From positions 806,001 through 870,000 of the forward strand of contig CAXYDD010000002.1 of the NCBI GenBank assembly GCA_964276025.1: a DNA stretch of 64,000 nt, in the 5' to 3' direction. Under the pieces are notes generated by a model. The model ran no database searches. It was not told the DNA's origin and saw only the letters and a program-made list of their open reading frames with translations. Shown here piece by piece: positions 26,311-34,844 of the stretch (positions are counted from its first letter, which is position 1; the number at the start of each line of letters is the position of its first letter). The position numbers and the translations under genes were made by a program. This stretch comes from Porticoccus sp964276025. GTDB taxonomy: Bacteria; Pseudomonadota; Gammaproteobacteria; Pseudomonadales; Porticoccaceae.

Positions 26311-27521
26311 TAAGAATCGCAGCTCTTATAGCCGTTACATCCATTTTAACAGGTTGTGTAACCGGACTTTGGTCAACAGTACAAGATGAATGGAATGCTG
26401 TAGAAGACCTGGTTCCAGGTTATGAGCATCCTGAGGATGAGGAAAAAAAATTAGGAAAATCTAAACCATCCAAGTTATTTGATGTAGAAAAAAAAGTTGA
26501 TTTAGTGAAATTATGGTCCTCAAACGTAGTGGGTAGCCAAGAGCTAACTGGGGCTGGATTTAAACCTGTTTTGTCCGGTAATAAAATTTATATTGCTGAT
26601 AAAAACGGTCTTGTTGCATCTATCTCATCTGATTCTGGAGAGGTCATTTGGAAGATAGATTTACAGGTGCCACTTGGAGGAGGTGTTGGAATAGGTGGTG
26701 ATCAAATTTTTGTTGGCGGTACGGATGGCGACGTTATTGCACTTGATGCAAGTAATGGTATTAAAAATTGGCAGTTAACAACTTCAAGTGAAATCCTTTC
26801 TGCCCCATCAGGAAACGGAGATATCACAATAGTGCAATCACAAGATGGGCGGATATATGCCCTTGATGCACAAAATGGTGAGGTTCGATGGCAGTATGAA
26901 GTTGAGGTTCCAGTATTGTCTCTGAGGGGTACAAGCTCTCCTGTAGTTAGAGGCAATACGGCTATCGTCGGTTTTTCTACAGGAAAAGTGTATGCTTTTT
27001 CTGCCGCGACGGGCGACACTATTTGGGAAAACCGCATAGGGGTACCCAAAGGCCGGTCTGAGTTGGAGAGAATGGTAGATGTTGATGGAGAACCTATTTT
27101 TTATGAAGAAGTTTTATATGCTGCAAGCCATCAAGGCAGAATTGGTGCAATTTCTAAAACTGGACAAGCTTTATGGTATCAAGATGCTAATACAGTACTT
27201 GGTCCTGCTGTTGGGAATAATCATGTTTATATCGTTGAAACCAATAATGATATTGTTGCTATGGATAAAAATACCGGATCTATAGTATGGTCTAATAGAC
27301 ATTTAAGATATAGAAGCTTGGCCCGTCCTGCAGTAGCAAACGGATATCTGCTCATAGGCGATTATGAGGGGTACCTACATATTTTATCTGAGGATGATGG
27401 AGATTTTATAGGTCGAATTAAAGTCGATAGTAGCGGTATTAGTGCTCCTCTGATCGTAGATGGTAAAACTATATATGTACTTGATAATGATGGCGCAGTA
27501 AGTGCGTATGAATTTTTGTAA
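26307..27521 (+). CDS. bamB: Outer membrane protein assembly factor BamB
   Basis: BamB is a lipoprotein beta-propeller of the BAM complex, which inserts outer-membrane proteins. The signal peptide ends with the lipobox LTGC near residue 17. The remainder consists of PQQ-like beta-propeller blades with repeated elements such as IYALDAQNGEVRWQYEVEVP and VYAFSAATGDTIWENRIG. The length of 404 is close to E. coli BamB (392). The start is a TTG that overlaps the yfgM stop, implying coupling. Confidence 0.95.
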   Translation: MIRIAALIAVTSILTGCVTGLWSTVQDEWNAVEDLVPGYEHPEDEEKKLGKSKPSKLFDVEKKVDLVKLWSSNVVGSQELTGAGFKPVLSGNKIYIADKNGLVASISSDSGEVIWKIDLQVPLGGGVGIGGDQIFVGGTDGDVIALDASNGIKNWQLTTSSEILSAPSGNGDITIVQSQDGRIYALDAQNGEVRWQYEVEVPVLSLRGTSSPVVRGNTAIVGFSTGKVYAFSAATGDTIWENRIGVPKGRSELERMVDVDGEPIFYEEVLYAASHQGRIGAISKTGQALWYQDANTVLGPAVGNNHVYIVETNNDIVAMDKNTGSIVWSNRHLRYRSLARPAVANGYLLIGDYEGYLHILSEDDGDFIGRIKVDSSGISAPLIVDGKTIYVLDNDGAVSAYEFL

Positions 27522-27659
27522 TATATTTTGATCTTTTCCTGTAAAATATTACTCTATAGTCTTTAGGCGCTTATATTTGTATATCAGTCGATATAAATAT
27601 AAATATATAAGCCAAAGATTTCTATTCTTCTCGTAAAAAATAATTGTGGATTTGCAAAA

Positions 27660-29057
27660 ATGATTCCGGTCTTTGCTCTAGTGGGGCGTCCAAATGTAGG
27701 AAAATCGACCTTATTTAACCGATTAACCAAAACTCGGGATGCTCTAGTGGCTAACTATCCTGGGCTAACTCGGGATCGTAAATATGGTGAAGGAAGCCTG
27801 CTGGGTAAAAGATTTATGCTCATTGACACGGGGGGTATAACAGGCACAGAAGAGGGCATCGATGCGATTATGGCTGAACAGTCCATGCTCGCCATTCAAG
27901 AGGCTGATGCAGTGATGCTCATAGTCGATAGTAGGGCTGGGTTAACCCCATTGGATACTCATTTAGCTCAATACTTGAGAGAAAAAGAGTGCGTTGTTTA
28001 TTTGGTTGCAAATAAAATAGATGGTATTAATCCTGATATTGCTTCTGCAGAATTTTTTGAACTTGGTCTTAAAAATATATACCCAACTACGGCAACTCAT
28101 GGTCGTGGTGTAAAAAATTTGATGGAAAATGTTTTGGAGCCGTTTCCTGAATTGAGTCAGAAAGATGAGGATGATAGTCAAGAAAAGGGCATCAAAATAG
28201 CTATAGTAGGGAGACCAAATGTAGGCAAATCTACATTAGTAAATAGAATCTTAGGTGAAGACAGGGTAATAGTTTTTGATGAGCCAGGGACAACTCGTGA
28301 TAGCGTTTATATCGAGTATCAAAGAGAAGATACAAAATATACTTTGATTGATACAGCCGGCATTAGAAAACGTAAGAATGTTTCATTAACAGTAGAAAAA
28401 TTTTCAATTGTAAAAACCTTGCAGTCTATAGATGATGCAAATGTTGTTGTTTTTCTGGTTGATGCTCACGAGGGTCTTGTTGATCAGGACATGCATCTAA
28501 TGGGAACAATAGTTGATGCAGGAAGAGCTCTAGTTATTGCAATCAACAAATGGGATGGACTTGATGATTACACAAAGGATAGGGTCAAAGTTCAGTTAGA
28601 CCGCCGGCTACATTTCGTTAATTTTGCTGACCTGCATTTTATTTCCGCTTTACATGGAACAGGTGTAGGAAATCTATATAAATCTATAGAGAGGTCCTAT
28701 GCTTCTGCAATAGATAAGTTAAGCACAAATAAGTTAACCTTAATTCTGCAAGACGCAGTAATAAAACACCAGCCTCCTTTAGTAAGGGGGAGACGAATTA
28801 AACTACGTTATGCTCATGCCGGAGGAAAAAATCCACCGATAATAGTAATTCATGGAAATCAGTTAGATGAGGTGCCTTCACACTATTCTCGTTATTTGGA
28901 AAAAACATTCTGTAGAGCTCTTGACCTTCATGGAACACCGGTGAAAATAGAGTATCGATCTAGCGAAAATCCTTATGAGGGGAAAAAGAATAAATTAACT
29001 AATAGGCAGATTTCAAAGAAAAGAAGACTAATGAAATATGTGAAAAAAAGAAAATAA
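27660..29057 (+). CDS. der: Ribosome biogenesis GTPase Der (EngA)
   Basis: Der is an essential GTPase with two tandem G domains that helps assemble the 50S subunit. Both P loops read GRPNVGKST (near residues 8 and 182), each followed by its G2/G3 motifs (LIDTGGITG and LIDTAGIRKR) and G4 motifs (ANKIDG and INKWDG). The C-terminal KH-like domain ends in a basic tail, RQISKKRRLMKYVKKRK. Length 465 residues. It closes the conserved hisS-yfgM-bamB-der cluster and is convergent with argS. Confidence 0.97.
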   Translation: MIPVFALVGRPNVGKSTLFNRLTKTRDALVANYPGLTRDRKYGEGSLLGKRFMLIDTGGITGTEEGIDAIMAEQSMLAIQEADAVMLIVDSRAGLTPLDTHLAQYLREKECVVYLVANKIDGINPDIASAEFFELGLKNIYPTTATHGRGVKNLMENVLEPFPELSQKDEDDSQEKGIKIAIVGRPNVGKSTLVNRILGEDRVIVFDEPGTTRDSVYIEYQREDTKYTLIDTAGIRKRKNVSLTVEKFSIVKTLQSIDDANVVVFLVDAHEGLVDQDMHLMGTIVDAGRALVIAINKWDGLDDYTKDRVKVQLDRRLHFVNFADLHFISALHGTGVGNLYKSIERSYASAIDKLSTNKLTLILQDAVIKHQPPLVRGRRIKLRYAHAGGKNPPIIVIHGNQLDEVPSHYSRYLEKTFCRALDLHGTPVKIEYRSSENPYEGKKNKLTNRQISKKRRLMKYVKKRK

Positions 29058-29083
29058 TAATAAATTATAATCCAATGGCAAGC

Positions 29084-30820
29084 TTACATTTTTTCCATGA
29101 CCTCTATACCAAGTAGATTAAGCCCCTTTTTTAATATTTGCGATGTAGTTTTTGAGAGCATAAGTCGACTCATTTTGATTTTTGGTGAAACACCTTCTTT
29201 TAAGATTGGACAATGCTCATAAAAGACCATAAACGAGCTTGCTAAATTGTAGAGATAGCTACATAAAATGTGAGGGTAACCTTGCACTGCGACTTGTTCC
29301 AAAGTTTCATTGAAACATAGAAGATCTAGCGCTAGCTTTCTCTCTTCATTGGTAGATATCTCAATATCTTCTTCAATATCTTCTGAACTAAAAGAGGTTT
29401 TTTCAAAAATACTATAAATCCTTGTATAGGCATATTGTAGATAGGGGGATGTGTTCCCCTCGAAGCTCAACATAGAATCCCAATCAAAGATATAATCATT
29501 TGAACGAGTTTTGCTGAGATCTGCATACTTGACTGCCCCAATGCCTAATTTCTTGGAGATAATACTAGCCTCTTTTTTTGATAAACTAGGATTTTTATTC
29601 AAAACCAACTTAAAGGCTTTTTCAGTAGCTTCATTTAGAAGATCATTTAGTTTAACTGTCCCACCGCTTCGAGTTTTAAAAGGCTTACCGTTTTTATCCA
29701 TCATTGTGCCAAAGGCGTGGTGCTCCAGAGATATTTTTTTATCAACAAACCCAGCTTTTTTTGCCAAGATAAACATTTGCTTCATATGCAGCGATTGTCG
29801 AGCATCTATGAAATATAGAATTCTATCTGGTTTTAAGACATTGTTTCGATAGCGAAGTGCTGCTAAATCTGTGGTTGCATATAAAAATCCACCACCAGAT
29901 TTCTCTATGATCACCGGGCTTGGCTTTCCATTTTTATCTGCCAATTCATCTAAAAATACAACTTTTGCTCCCTGATCTTCTTTTGCAAGATTTTTATTTT
30001 CTAAATCTGTCAGTATTTTCTTTAGGTCATCATTATAAAAGCTCTCTGGTTTTATATCGGAAGATTTCAAGGTTACATTTAAATTAAGGTAGATGGATTG
30101 ACTATGAGCTATGGATATATCAATAAATTTTTTCCAAAGCTGACGGCAGTATTCATCTCCTGATTGAAGCATGACAACATACTCCCTTGCTTTGTTAGCA
30201 AAATTTATATCTGTATCAAAATGTTTCTTTGATTGTTGATAGAACTCCTCAAGATCACTCAAAAGAAATTTATCTTGGTCTTTAGTGCTTTGTTTGTCTT
30301 CTAATTCAGCAATAAGCATTCCAAATTGTGTACCCCAATCACCCATATGATTTTGTCTCACTACATTATGGCCGAGGTATTCAAGTGTTCTCGACACAGC
30401 GTCACCAATAATTGTGCTACGAAGGTGCCCTACATGCATTTCCTTGGCAAGATTTGGTGAAGAGTAGTCAATAACTACTTTTTGAGGTTTAGGTTTAAGG
30501 ACACCCAAAGATTTTTGAGAAATAAGCTTTTGTATTGTTTTATTTAAAAATTCATTTGAAAGAAAAATATTGATAAAACCAGGACCTGCTATTTCTACTT
30601 TATCTGCAATACCATCAAGGTTAATTTTATCTAGTATATTTAATGCGAGTTGACGTGGATTGGACCCCATCTCTTTAGCCGCAGCCATAGCCCCATTTGC
30701 TTGAAAATCACCAAATTCAGGTCTCGAGCTTTCGGAGATTATTGGCGAGAAGTCTTCAGGAACGCCAACTTCAATCATCGCCGCTTTAATCCGTATATTT
30801 AGTAGGTCTTTTATACTCAT
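29084..30820 (-). CDS. argS: Arginyl-tRNA synthetase
   Basis: ArgS charges tRNA-Arg. It is a class I enzyme of 578 residues (E. coli 577). The HIGH-type motif is HVGHLRSTIIGD near residue 131 and the preceding SSPNLAKEMHV is typical of ArgRS. The N-terminal additional domain (GDFQANGAMAAAKEMG) and the C-terminal anticodon-binding helices (LLCFNETLEQVAVQGYPHILCSYLYNLA) are intact. As in many ArgRS proteins there is no clear KMSKS; the loop reads KPFKTRSGGTVKL. Confidence 0.97.
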   Translation of the reverse strand: MSIKDLLNIRIKAAMIEVGVPEDFSPIISESSRPEFGDFQANGAMAAAKEMGSNPRQLALNILDKINLDGIADKVEIAGPGFINIFLSNEFLNKTIQKLISQKSLGVLKPKPQKVVIDYSSPNLAKEMHVGHLRSTIIGDAVSRTLEYLGHNVVRQNHMGDWGTQFGMLIAELEDKQSTKDQDKFLLSDLEEFYQQSKKHFDTDINFANKAREYVVMLQSGDEYCRQLWKKFIDISIAHSQSIYLNLNVTLKSSDIKPESFYNDDLKKILTDLENKNLAKEDQGAKVVFLDELADKNGKPSPVIIEKSGGGFLYATTDLAALRYRNNVLKPDRILYFIDARQSLHMKQMFILAKKAGFVDKKISLEHHAFGTMMDKNGKPFKTRSGGTVKLNDLLNEATEKAFKLVLNKNPSLSKKEASIISKKLGIGAVKYADLSKTRSNDYIFDWDSMLSFEGNTSPYLQYAYTRIYSIFEKTSFSSEDIEEDIEISTNEERKLALDLLCFNETLEQVAVQGYPHILCSYLYNLASSFMVFYEHCPILKEGVSPKIKMSRLMLSKTTSQILKKGLNLLGIEVMEKM

Positions 30821-30891
30821 AAATTTTTGTTACCAGCTTATTGTATGACGGTATTGTTAAAGTAACATTATTATAATTTGGCTTAAAAAAA

Positions 30892-32058
30892 CTAATCCCG
30901 CCTAAGGTCTTTGTTTGTAGCGATAGGATTTGGGAAGTTGTATATGACAATATAGCTAGAAATCAAAAATGTAAATATCGCTGTAGCTTGAATCAAGTGG
31001 GATGCTTGAGTGCTTATAATTGAAGCCTTGAATGCAACATATGCAATAAGAAGAGAGAACTCACTGCTTTGTCCTAAACGAAATCCTATATCCCATGCAA
31101 GTTTTTTTTCTTCACTTTGCTTGCCAAGCAAAAATCTAAATACCATTGGCTTGACTATAAGTACAGTAATAGACAAAACTATAGCAGCTATAGCCACTTC
31201 AGGTAAAAATTTAAGATTAAAACCTGCACCAACTGAAAAGAAAAACATAATTAAGAAAAAGTCTCGAAGTGGTTTAAGTGTAAGAGCTATATGTTGAGAG
31301 ATTGGGCTAGAAGCAATACTTATTCCAGCTATAAATGCTCCAATCTCTCTTGATAGGCCTAATACCTCTGCAATTTCAGATAAACCCAAGCACCACCCAA
31401 TTGATAGTAAAAAGATATATTCACCCATTTGATCAAATTTGCTAATTAGCTTCAAGATTACTAATTTGACGAACACCCAGGCAAAAAGAACTAGTAAGGG
31501 TAGCGTTATAAGTGTCAGGAAAATTCTATCTAATTCAAGCTGGCCAGTGGTGCTACTCAAGAGGACAAGCAAAACAAAAATAGCTATGAAGTCCTGCATT
31601 AATAATAATCCAGTAATTATTTCTCCGATATGTTTATGGTGTAAAATTGTTGTTGGTAGCAATTTAATGCATATCAAGGTGCTAGAAAACATCATTGCAG
31701 CACCGATTACAATGCACTCCGTTTGAGTGTAATGGAATAAATCAGCTACAAAATATCCTATAAGAGCAAATATAATAGAACTAAGGAACGTTACTACAGT
31801 AACTTTTTTTAGTGTTGAGAAAAGAGATTGAGGTTGCAGATCAAGACCTAGGAGGAATAAGAGAAAAATAATACCGATTTCTGATATTTCTGATAAAAGG
31901 TTAATGTCTGGAACCCATCCGAATCCAAATGGTCCAATCAATGCTCCTAGAAAAATATAACAGACTAAAAGAGGCTGTCGGCAATAAATTGCTATCGTCG
32001 CAATGATAGCTGACCCTGTAAAGATGAAAAAAAATGATTGAAAAACAGCCTCATTCAT
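30892..32058 (-). CDS. CPA2-family monovalent cation:proton antiporter, no RCK domain
   Basis: This 388-residue protein has about twelve hydrophobic segments and the Na+/H+ exchanger fold of the KefB/GerN (CPA2) type. Signature segments are YIFLGALIGPFGFGWVPD near residue 35, IGIIFLLFLLGLDLQP, and SREIGAFIAGISIASSP near residue 234. It ends shortly after the last membrane segment, so it lacks the cytosolic TrkA-N domain of KefB/KefC (about 600 residues). It therefore exchanges protons for Na+ or K+ in a way that cannot be glutathione-gated as in KefB. The exact ion is not readable from sequence. Confidence 0.85.
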   Translation of the reverse strand: MNEAVFQSFFFIFTGSAIIATIAIYCRQPLLVCYIFLGALIGPFGFGWVPDINLLSEISEIGIIFLLFLLGLDLQPQSLFSTLKKVTVVTFLSSIIFALIGYFVADLFHYTQTECIVIGAAMMFSSTLICIKLLPTTILHHKHIGEIITGLLLMQDFIAIFVLLVLLSSTTGQLELDRIFLTLITLPLLVLFAWVFVKLVILKLISKFDQMGEYIFLLSIGWCLGLSEIAEVLGLSREIGAFIAGISIASSPISQHIALTLKPLRDFFLIMFFFSVGAGFNLKFLPEVAIAAIVLSITVLIVKPMVFRFLLGKQSEEKKLAWDIGFRLGQSSEFSLLIAYVAFKASIISTQASHLIQATAIFTFLISSYIVIYNFPNPIATNKDLRRD

Positions 32059-32090
32059 ACAGATACTCGTTGTTAAATATCCAAAATTTT

Positions 32091-32591
32091 TTAGTTATTT
32101 TCTACAGAATTTAAAACAAATAGGGGTTCAGGTGGAACAATTGCACCTTGATAGCTCTTATCAAAGTCATCTAATGATGATATTGCAGACTTTAAGTCAG
32201 TTCCTTCTTTGAGATCAAAAGATGTAAACCCGCACCTTTTAAGATAAAAGAGCTGATCTTGAATTGGGTTACCTATTGCCCTGAGCTGACCATTAAATTC
32301 ATAGCGCTCTCTTAATAGTCTAGCGATTGAAAAACCCCTTCCATCAGTGAAGATTGGAAAATTTACTGCAATCAAGGGAAATAGATTTGCTTCATGTCCT
32401 ATTAATTCAACAGATTCGTCACTGTCTATCCATATGCCTGCGACTGTAAGATTTAATTTTTCACGATTATCCAGCCAGTATTGCATAGGAAGTAATGGAA
32501 GCTTCCCTACTGGTAATTGGCCCTCAAAATCCTTATCTATAATGATCCAGGCATCATCAACAACCTCTGTGCCTTTAATGATTTTAGGCAT
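32091..32591 (-). CDS. DUF934 family protein, sulfite reductase partner
   Basis: This 166-residue protein belongs to the DUF934/COG3749 family, recognised from FPIFTDGRGFSIARLLRERY and LRAIGNPIQDQLFYLKRCGF. The family is nearly always encoded next to a sulfite or nitrite/sulfite reductase and is thought to assist sulfate assimilation, but its biochemical role is not established. Here it starts two bases after the cysI stop on the same strand, so the pair forms an operon. Confidence 0.9.
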   Translation of the reverse strand: MPKIIKGTEVVDDAWIIIDKDFEGQLPVGKLPLLPMQYWLDNREKLNLTVAGIWIDSDESVELIGHEANLFPLIAVNFPIFTDGRGFSIARLLRERYEFNGQLRAIGNPIQDQLFYLKRCGFTSFDLKEGTDLKSAISSLDDFDKSYQGAIVPPEPLFVLNSVENN

Positions 32592-32593
32592 AT

Positions 32594-34279
32594 TTATTCA
32601 TCTCTTTTTTTTTGATGTAAATTTTTTGGATAAACCTTTTCTTTAAATGGGTCTGCACCAATTCGACGGTATGTATCTATAAATAGCTCATCACCTTTAC
32701 GATGTGAAACATAAACATTAAGAATTTTTTCAATAACATCGGGAACTTCAGGTTCTCCAAAAGATGGCCCTAGAACTTTTGCTAAAGATGCATCTATACC
32801 AGAGCTTCCTCCTAATTGAATTTGGTAAAACTCAGCACCTTTTTTATCTACCCCAAGTATTCCTATATTACCTACATGATGATGCCCACAAGCATTCATA
32901 CAGCCGGATATATTTAATGATAAGTCGCCCAAGTCATGGACGTAGTCAATATCTTCAAATTTTCTTTGTATAGACTCTGCTATAGGAATGGATTTTGCAT
33001 TAGCTAGAGAGCAAAAATCTCCACCTGGGCAGCAAATCATATCTGTTAATGTATCAATATTTGGGGTAGCAAAACCACCAATTTTGGCTTTCTGCCATAA
33101 ATTATAGAGATTGGATTTATTAACGTCAGCTAAAACTATATTTTGGTTATGAGTCGCCCTTACTTCGCTGAACGAAAATTCATCTGCTAAATCTGCGATA
33201 GCTTCAAGCTGAGAGTCTGTTAAATCCCCTGGAGCTACACCTGTTGGCTTTAATGATAAGGTTACAGAGCTATAACCATCTATCTTGTGAGCCCTAACAT
33301 TTCTCTTAAGCCATTTATCAAAAGCTACATTTTTTTTTGCCTGAGCTTCAATTTCTTCATTTAACTTCTTATCGTCAAGATTTTCATAAGGAGGCAAAGT
33401 AAAGAATTCCTTAACTCTATTAATTTCCTCATGAGTGAGCTTTCCAAGAGTATCTTTAGTATAGTCCCATTCATCTTCTACCTCTTGAGCAAAAACTTCT
33501 GGTGTCCAAGCTTTTACAAGAATTTTAATTCTAGCTTTATATTTATTGGACCTATTTCCGTGACGATTATATACCCTCAAAATGGCATCTAGATATGTAA
33601 GCAAATCTTTTTGTGGGAGAAATTCTCGAATTACGGAACCAATAACAGGTGTACGACCTAAGCCACCACCCACAAATATCTTAAAACCTAGCTCATCAGA
33701 CGAATTTTTGACAATTTGTATGCCTATATCATGAACTTGTATCGCAGCTCTATCTCCGTCAGTTCCACACACAGCAATCTTAAATTTACGTGGCAAGAAT
33801 GCAAATTCAGGATGAAAGGTAGACCATTGCCTTATAATTTCACACCATGGACGGGGGTCTTCAAGTTCATCCTTAGACGCCCCAGCAAACTGATCAGAGG
33901 TGGTATTTCGTATACAGTTTCCACTAGTTTGCACTGCATGCATTTGTACTTGCGCTAACTCTGCAAGTATTTTTGGGACATCTTCCAACTTAGGCCAATT
34001 TAGTTGGATATTTTGACGAGTAGTAACATGACAATAACCTTTATCATAAAGCCTAGTAATACGTGCTAGTTTTCGCAACTGAGTTGAATTTAATAACCCA
34101 TAAGGAACCGCAATACGTAACATTGGAGCAAGTCGTTGTATATATAAACCATTTTGAAGGCGCAAAGGAAGAAACTCATCGTTAGAGAGCTCTCCAGCTA
34201 AGTATCGATCGGTTTGATTTTGAAATTGAGAAACACGTTGCTCAATAATTTTTTGGTCTTGCTCGTTATATAAATACAT
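32594..34279 (-). CDS. cysI: Sulfite reductase hemoprotein (siroheme / 4Fe-4S), CysI type
   Basis: This enzyme reduces sulfite to sulfide for cysteine synthesis (a nitrite/sulfite reductase of the Pseudomonas type). The 561 residues contain two ferredoxin-like halves and two siroheme-binding domains. The cluster and siroheme cysteines appear as C-x5-C in CCPGGDFCSLA (near residue 417) and C-x3-C in SGCMNACGHHHVGNIG (near residue 461). RNTTSDQ and other substrate-side motifs are present. No flavoprotein partner cysJ is encoded nearby, so the electron donor must be elsewhere, perhaps a ferredoxin. Confidence 0.93.
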   Translation of the reverse strand: MYLYNEQDQKIIEQRVSQFQNQTDRYLAGELSNDEFLPLRLQNGLYIQRLAPMLRIAVPYGLLNSTQLRKLARITRLYDKGYCHVTTRQNIQLNWPKLEDVPKILAELAQVQMHAVQTSGNCIRNTTSDQFAGASKDELEDPRPWCEIIRQWSTFHPEFAFLPRKFKIAVCGTDGDRAAIQVHDIGIQIVKNSSDELGFKIFVGGGLGRTPVIGSVIREFLPQKDLLTYLDAILRVYNRHGNRSNKYKARIKILVKAWTPEVFAQEVEDEWDYTKDTLGKLTHEEINRVKEFFTLPPYENLDDKKLNEEIEAQAKKNVAFDKWLKRNVRAHKIDGYSSVTLSLKPTGVAPGDLTDSQLEAIADLADEFSFSEVRATHNQNIVLADVNKSNLYNLWQKAKIGGFATPNIDTLTDMICCPGGDFCSLANAKSIPIAESIQRKFEDIDYVHDLGDLSLNISGCMNACGHHHVGNIGILGVDKKGAEFYQIQLGGSSGIDASLAKVLGPSFGEPEVPDVIEKILNVYVSHRKGDELFIDTYRRIGADPFKEKVYPKNLHQKKRDE

Positions 34280-34427
34280 AAATAGTTACAACACTGATAG
34301 TCTCGATCTATTATATTATATATTTTAAACACTCATAAGTAATCAGGACAATATATATTATGATTGCTATAATCATTTCGTTAGCAAACAAGCCATATAT
34401 TATCCTGTAAAACATGAGATTTATGAT

Positions 34428-34553
34428 ATGTCAGAAGAAATAACCGATAGTAAAATTGAACAAGAAGACAATAGCAAAGTCGATGCTATTGCAGCAGTTG
34501 CATTTGCCTGTATATTTGTGGTGACCATAATATTTTGGCTTAGCAATCAATAG
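34428..34553 (+). CDS. Small single-span membrane protein, 41 residues, unknown
   Basis: An ATG frame encodes an acidic N-terminus (MSEEITDSKIEQEDNSKVDA) followed by one clean hydrophobic segment (AIAAVAFACIFVVTIIFWL, about residues 20-38) and ends NQ. The charge pattern, membrane segment and stop placement look like a real small protein rather than random AT-rich sequence. A weak GAGA lies about ten bases upstream. It occupies most of the only gap longer than 300 bases in the window (34280-34602), between cysI and a DUF2970 gene. I do not recognise a family. Confidence 0.5.
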   Translation: MSEEITDSKIEQEDNSKVDAIAAVAFACIFVVTIIFWLSNQ

Positions 34554-34602
34554 CTTAATTAATCTGGTAATTTCATTTTAAAAAAATACTGATTACTCGG
34601 CC

Positions 34603-34827
34603 TCAACTGTTAACTACTGATCTGACTACGGTGGTAATACATACAATAAAAGTTATAGTAAATATAATACCAGCTATAATAAAACTACAAATATTCCCGT
34701 GCTTAAAATCCCTCGCCCTATTTCTATCACTTTGTACACCGATAAATGCAGCTAATGTGCTTATTACAATTGTCCAAAAATTTGGCTTATTTTGATCTTT
34801 ACTGAGCTCTTTCCTATTCTTTTGCAT
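34603..34827 (-). CDS. DUF2970 small membrane protein
   Basis: This 74-residue protein matches the DUF2970 pattern: a conserved FWTIVISTLAAFIGVQSDRN, then RARDFKHGN, then a second hydrophobic segment SFIIAGIIFTITFIVCITTVV. It probably spans the inner membrane twice. No function is known for the family. It lies 17 bases downstream of metH on the same strand and could be cotranscribed with it. Confidence 0.85.
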   Translation of the reverse strand: MQKNRKELSKDQNKPNFWTIVISTLAAFIGVQSDRNRARDFKHGNICSFIIAGIIFTITFIVCITTVVRSVVNS

Positions 34828-34844
34828 AATAATACTCTGAGATT

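Noticed and set aside
29511..29852. A forward frame opposite argS
   Set aside because: argS is clearly coding on the reverse strand across this stretch; no independent support.
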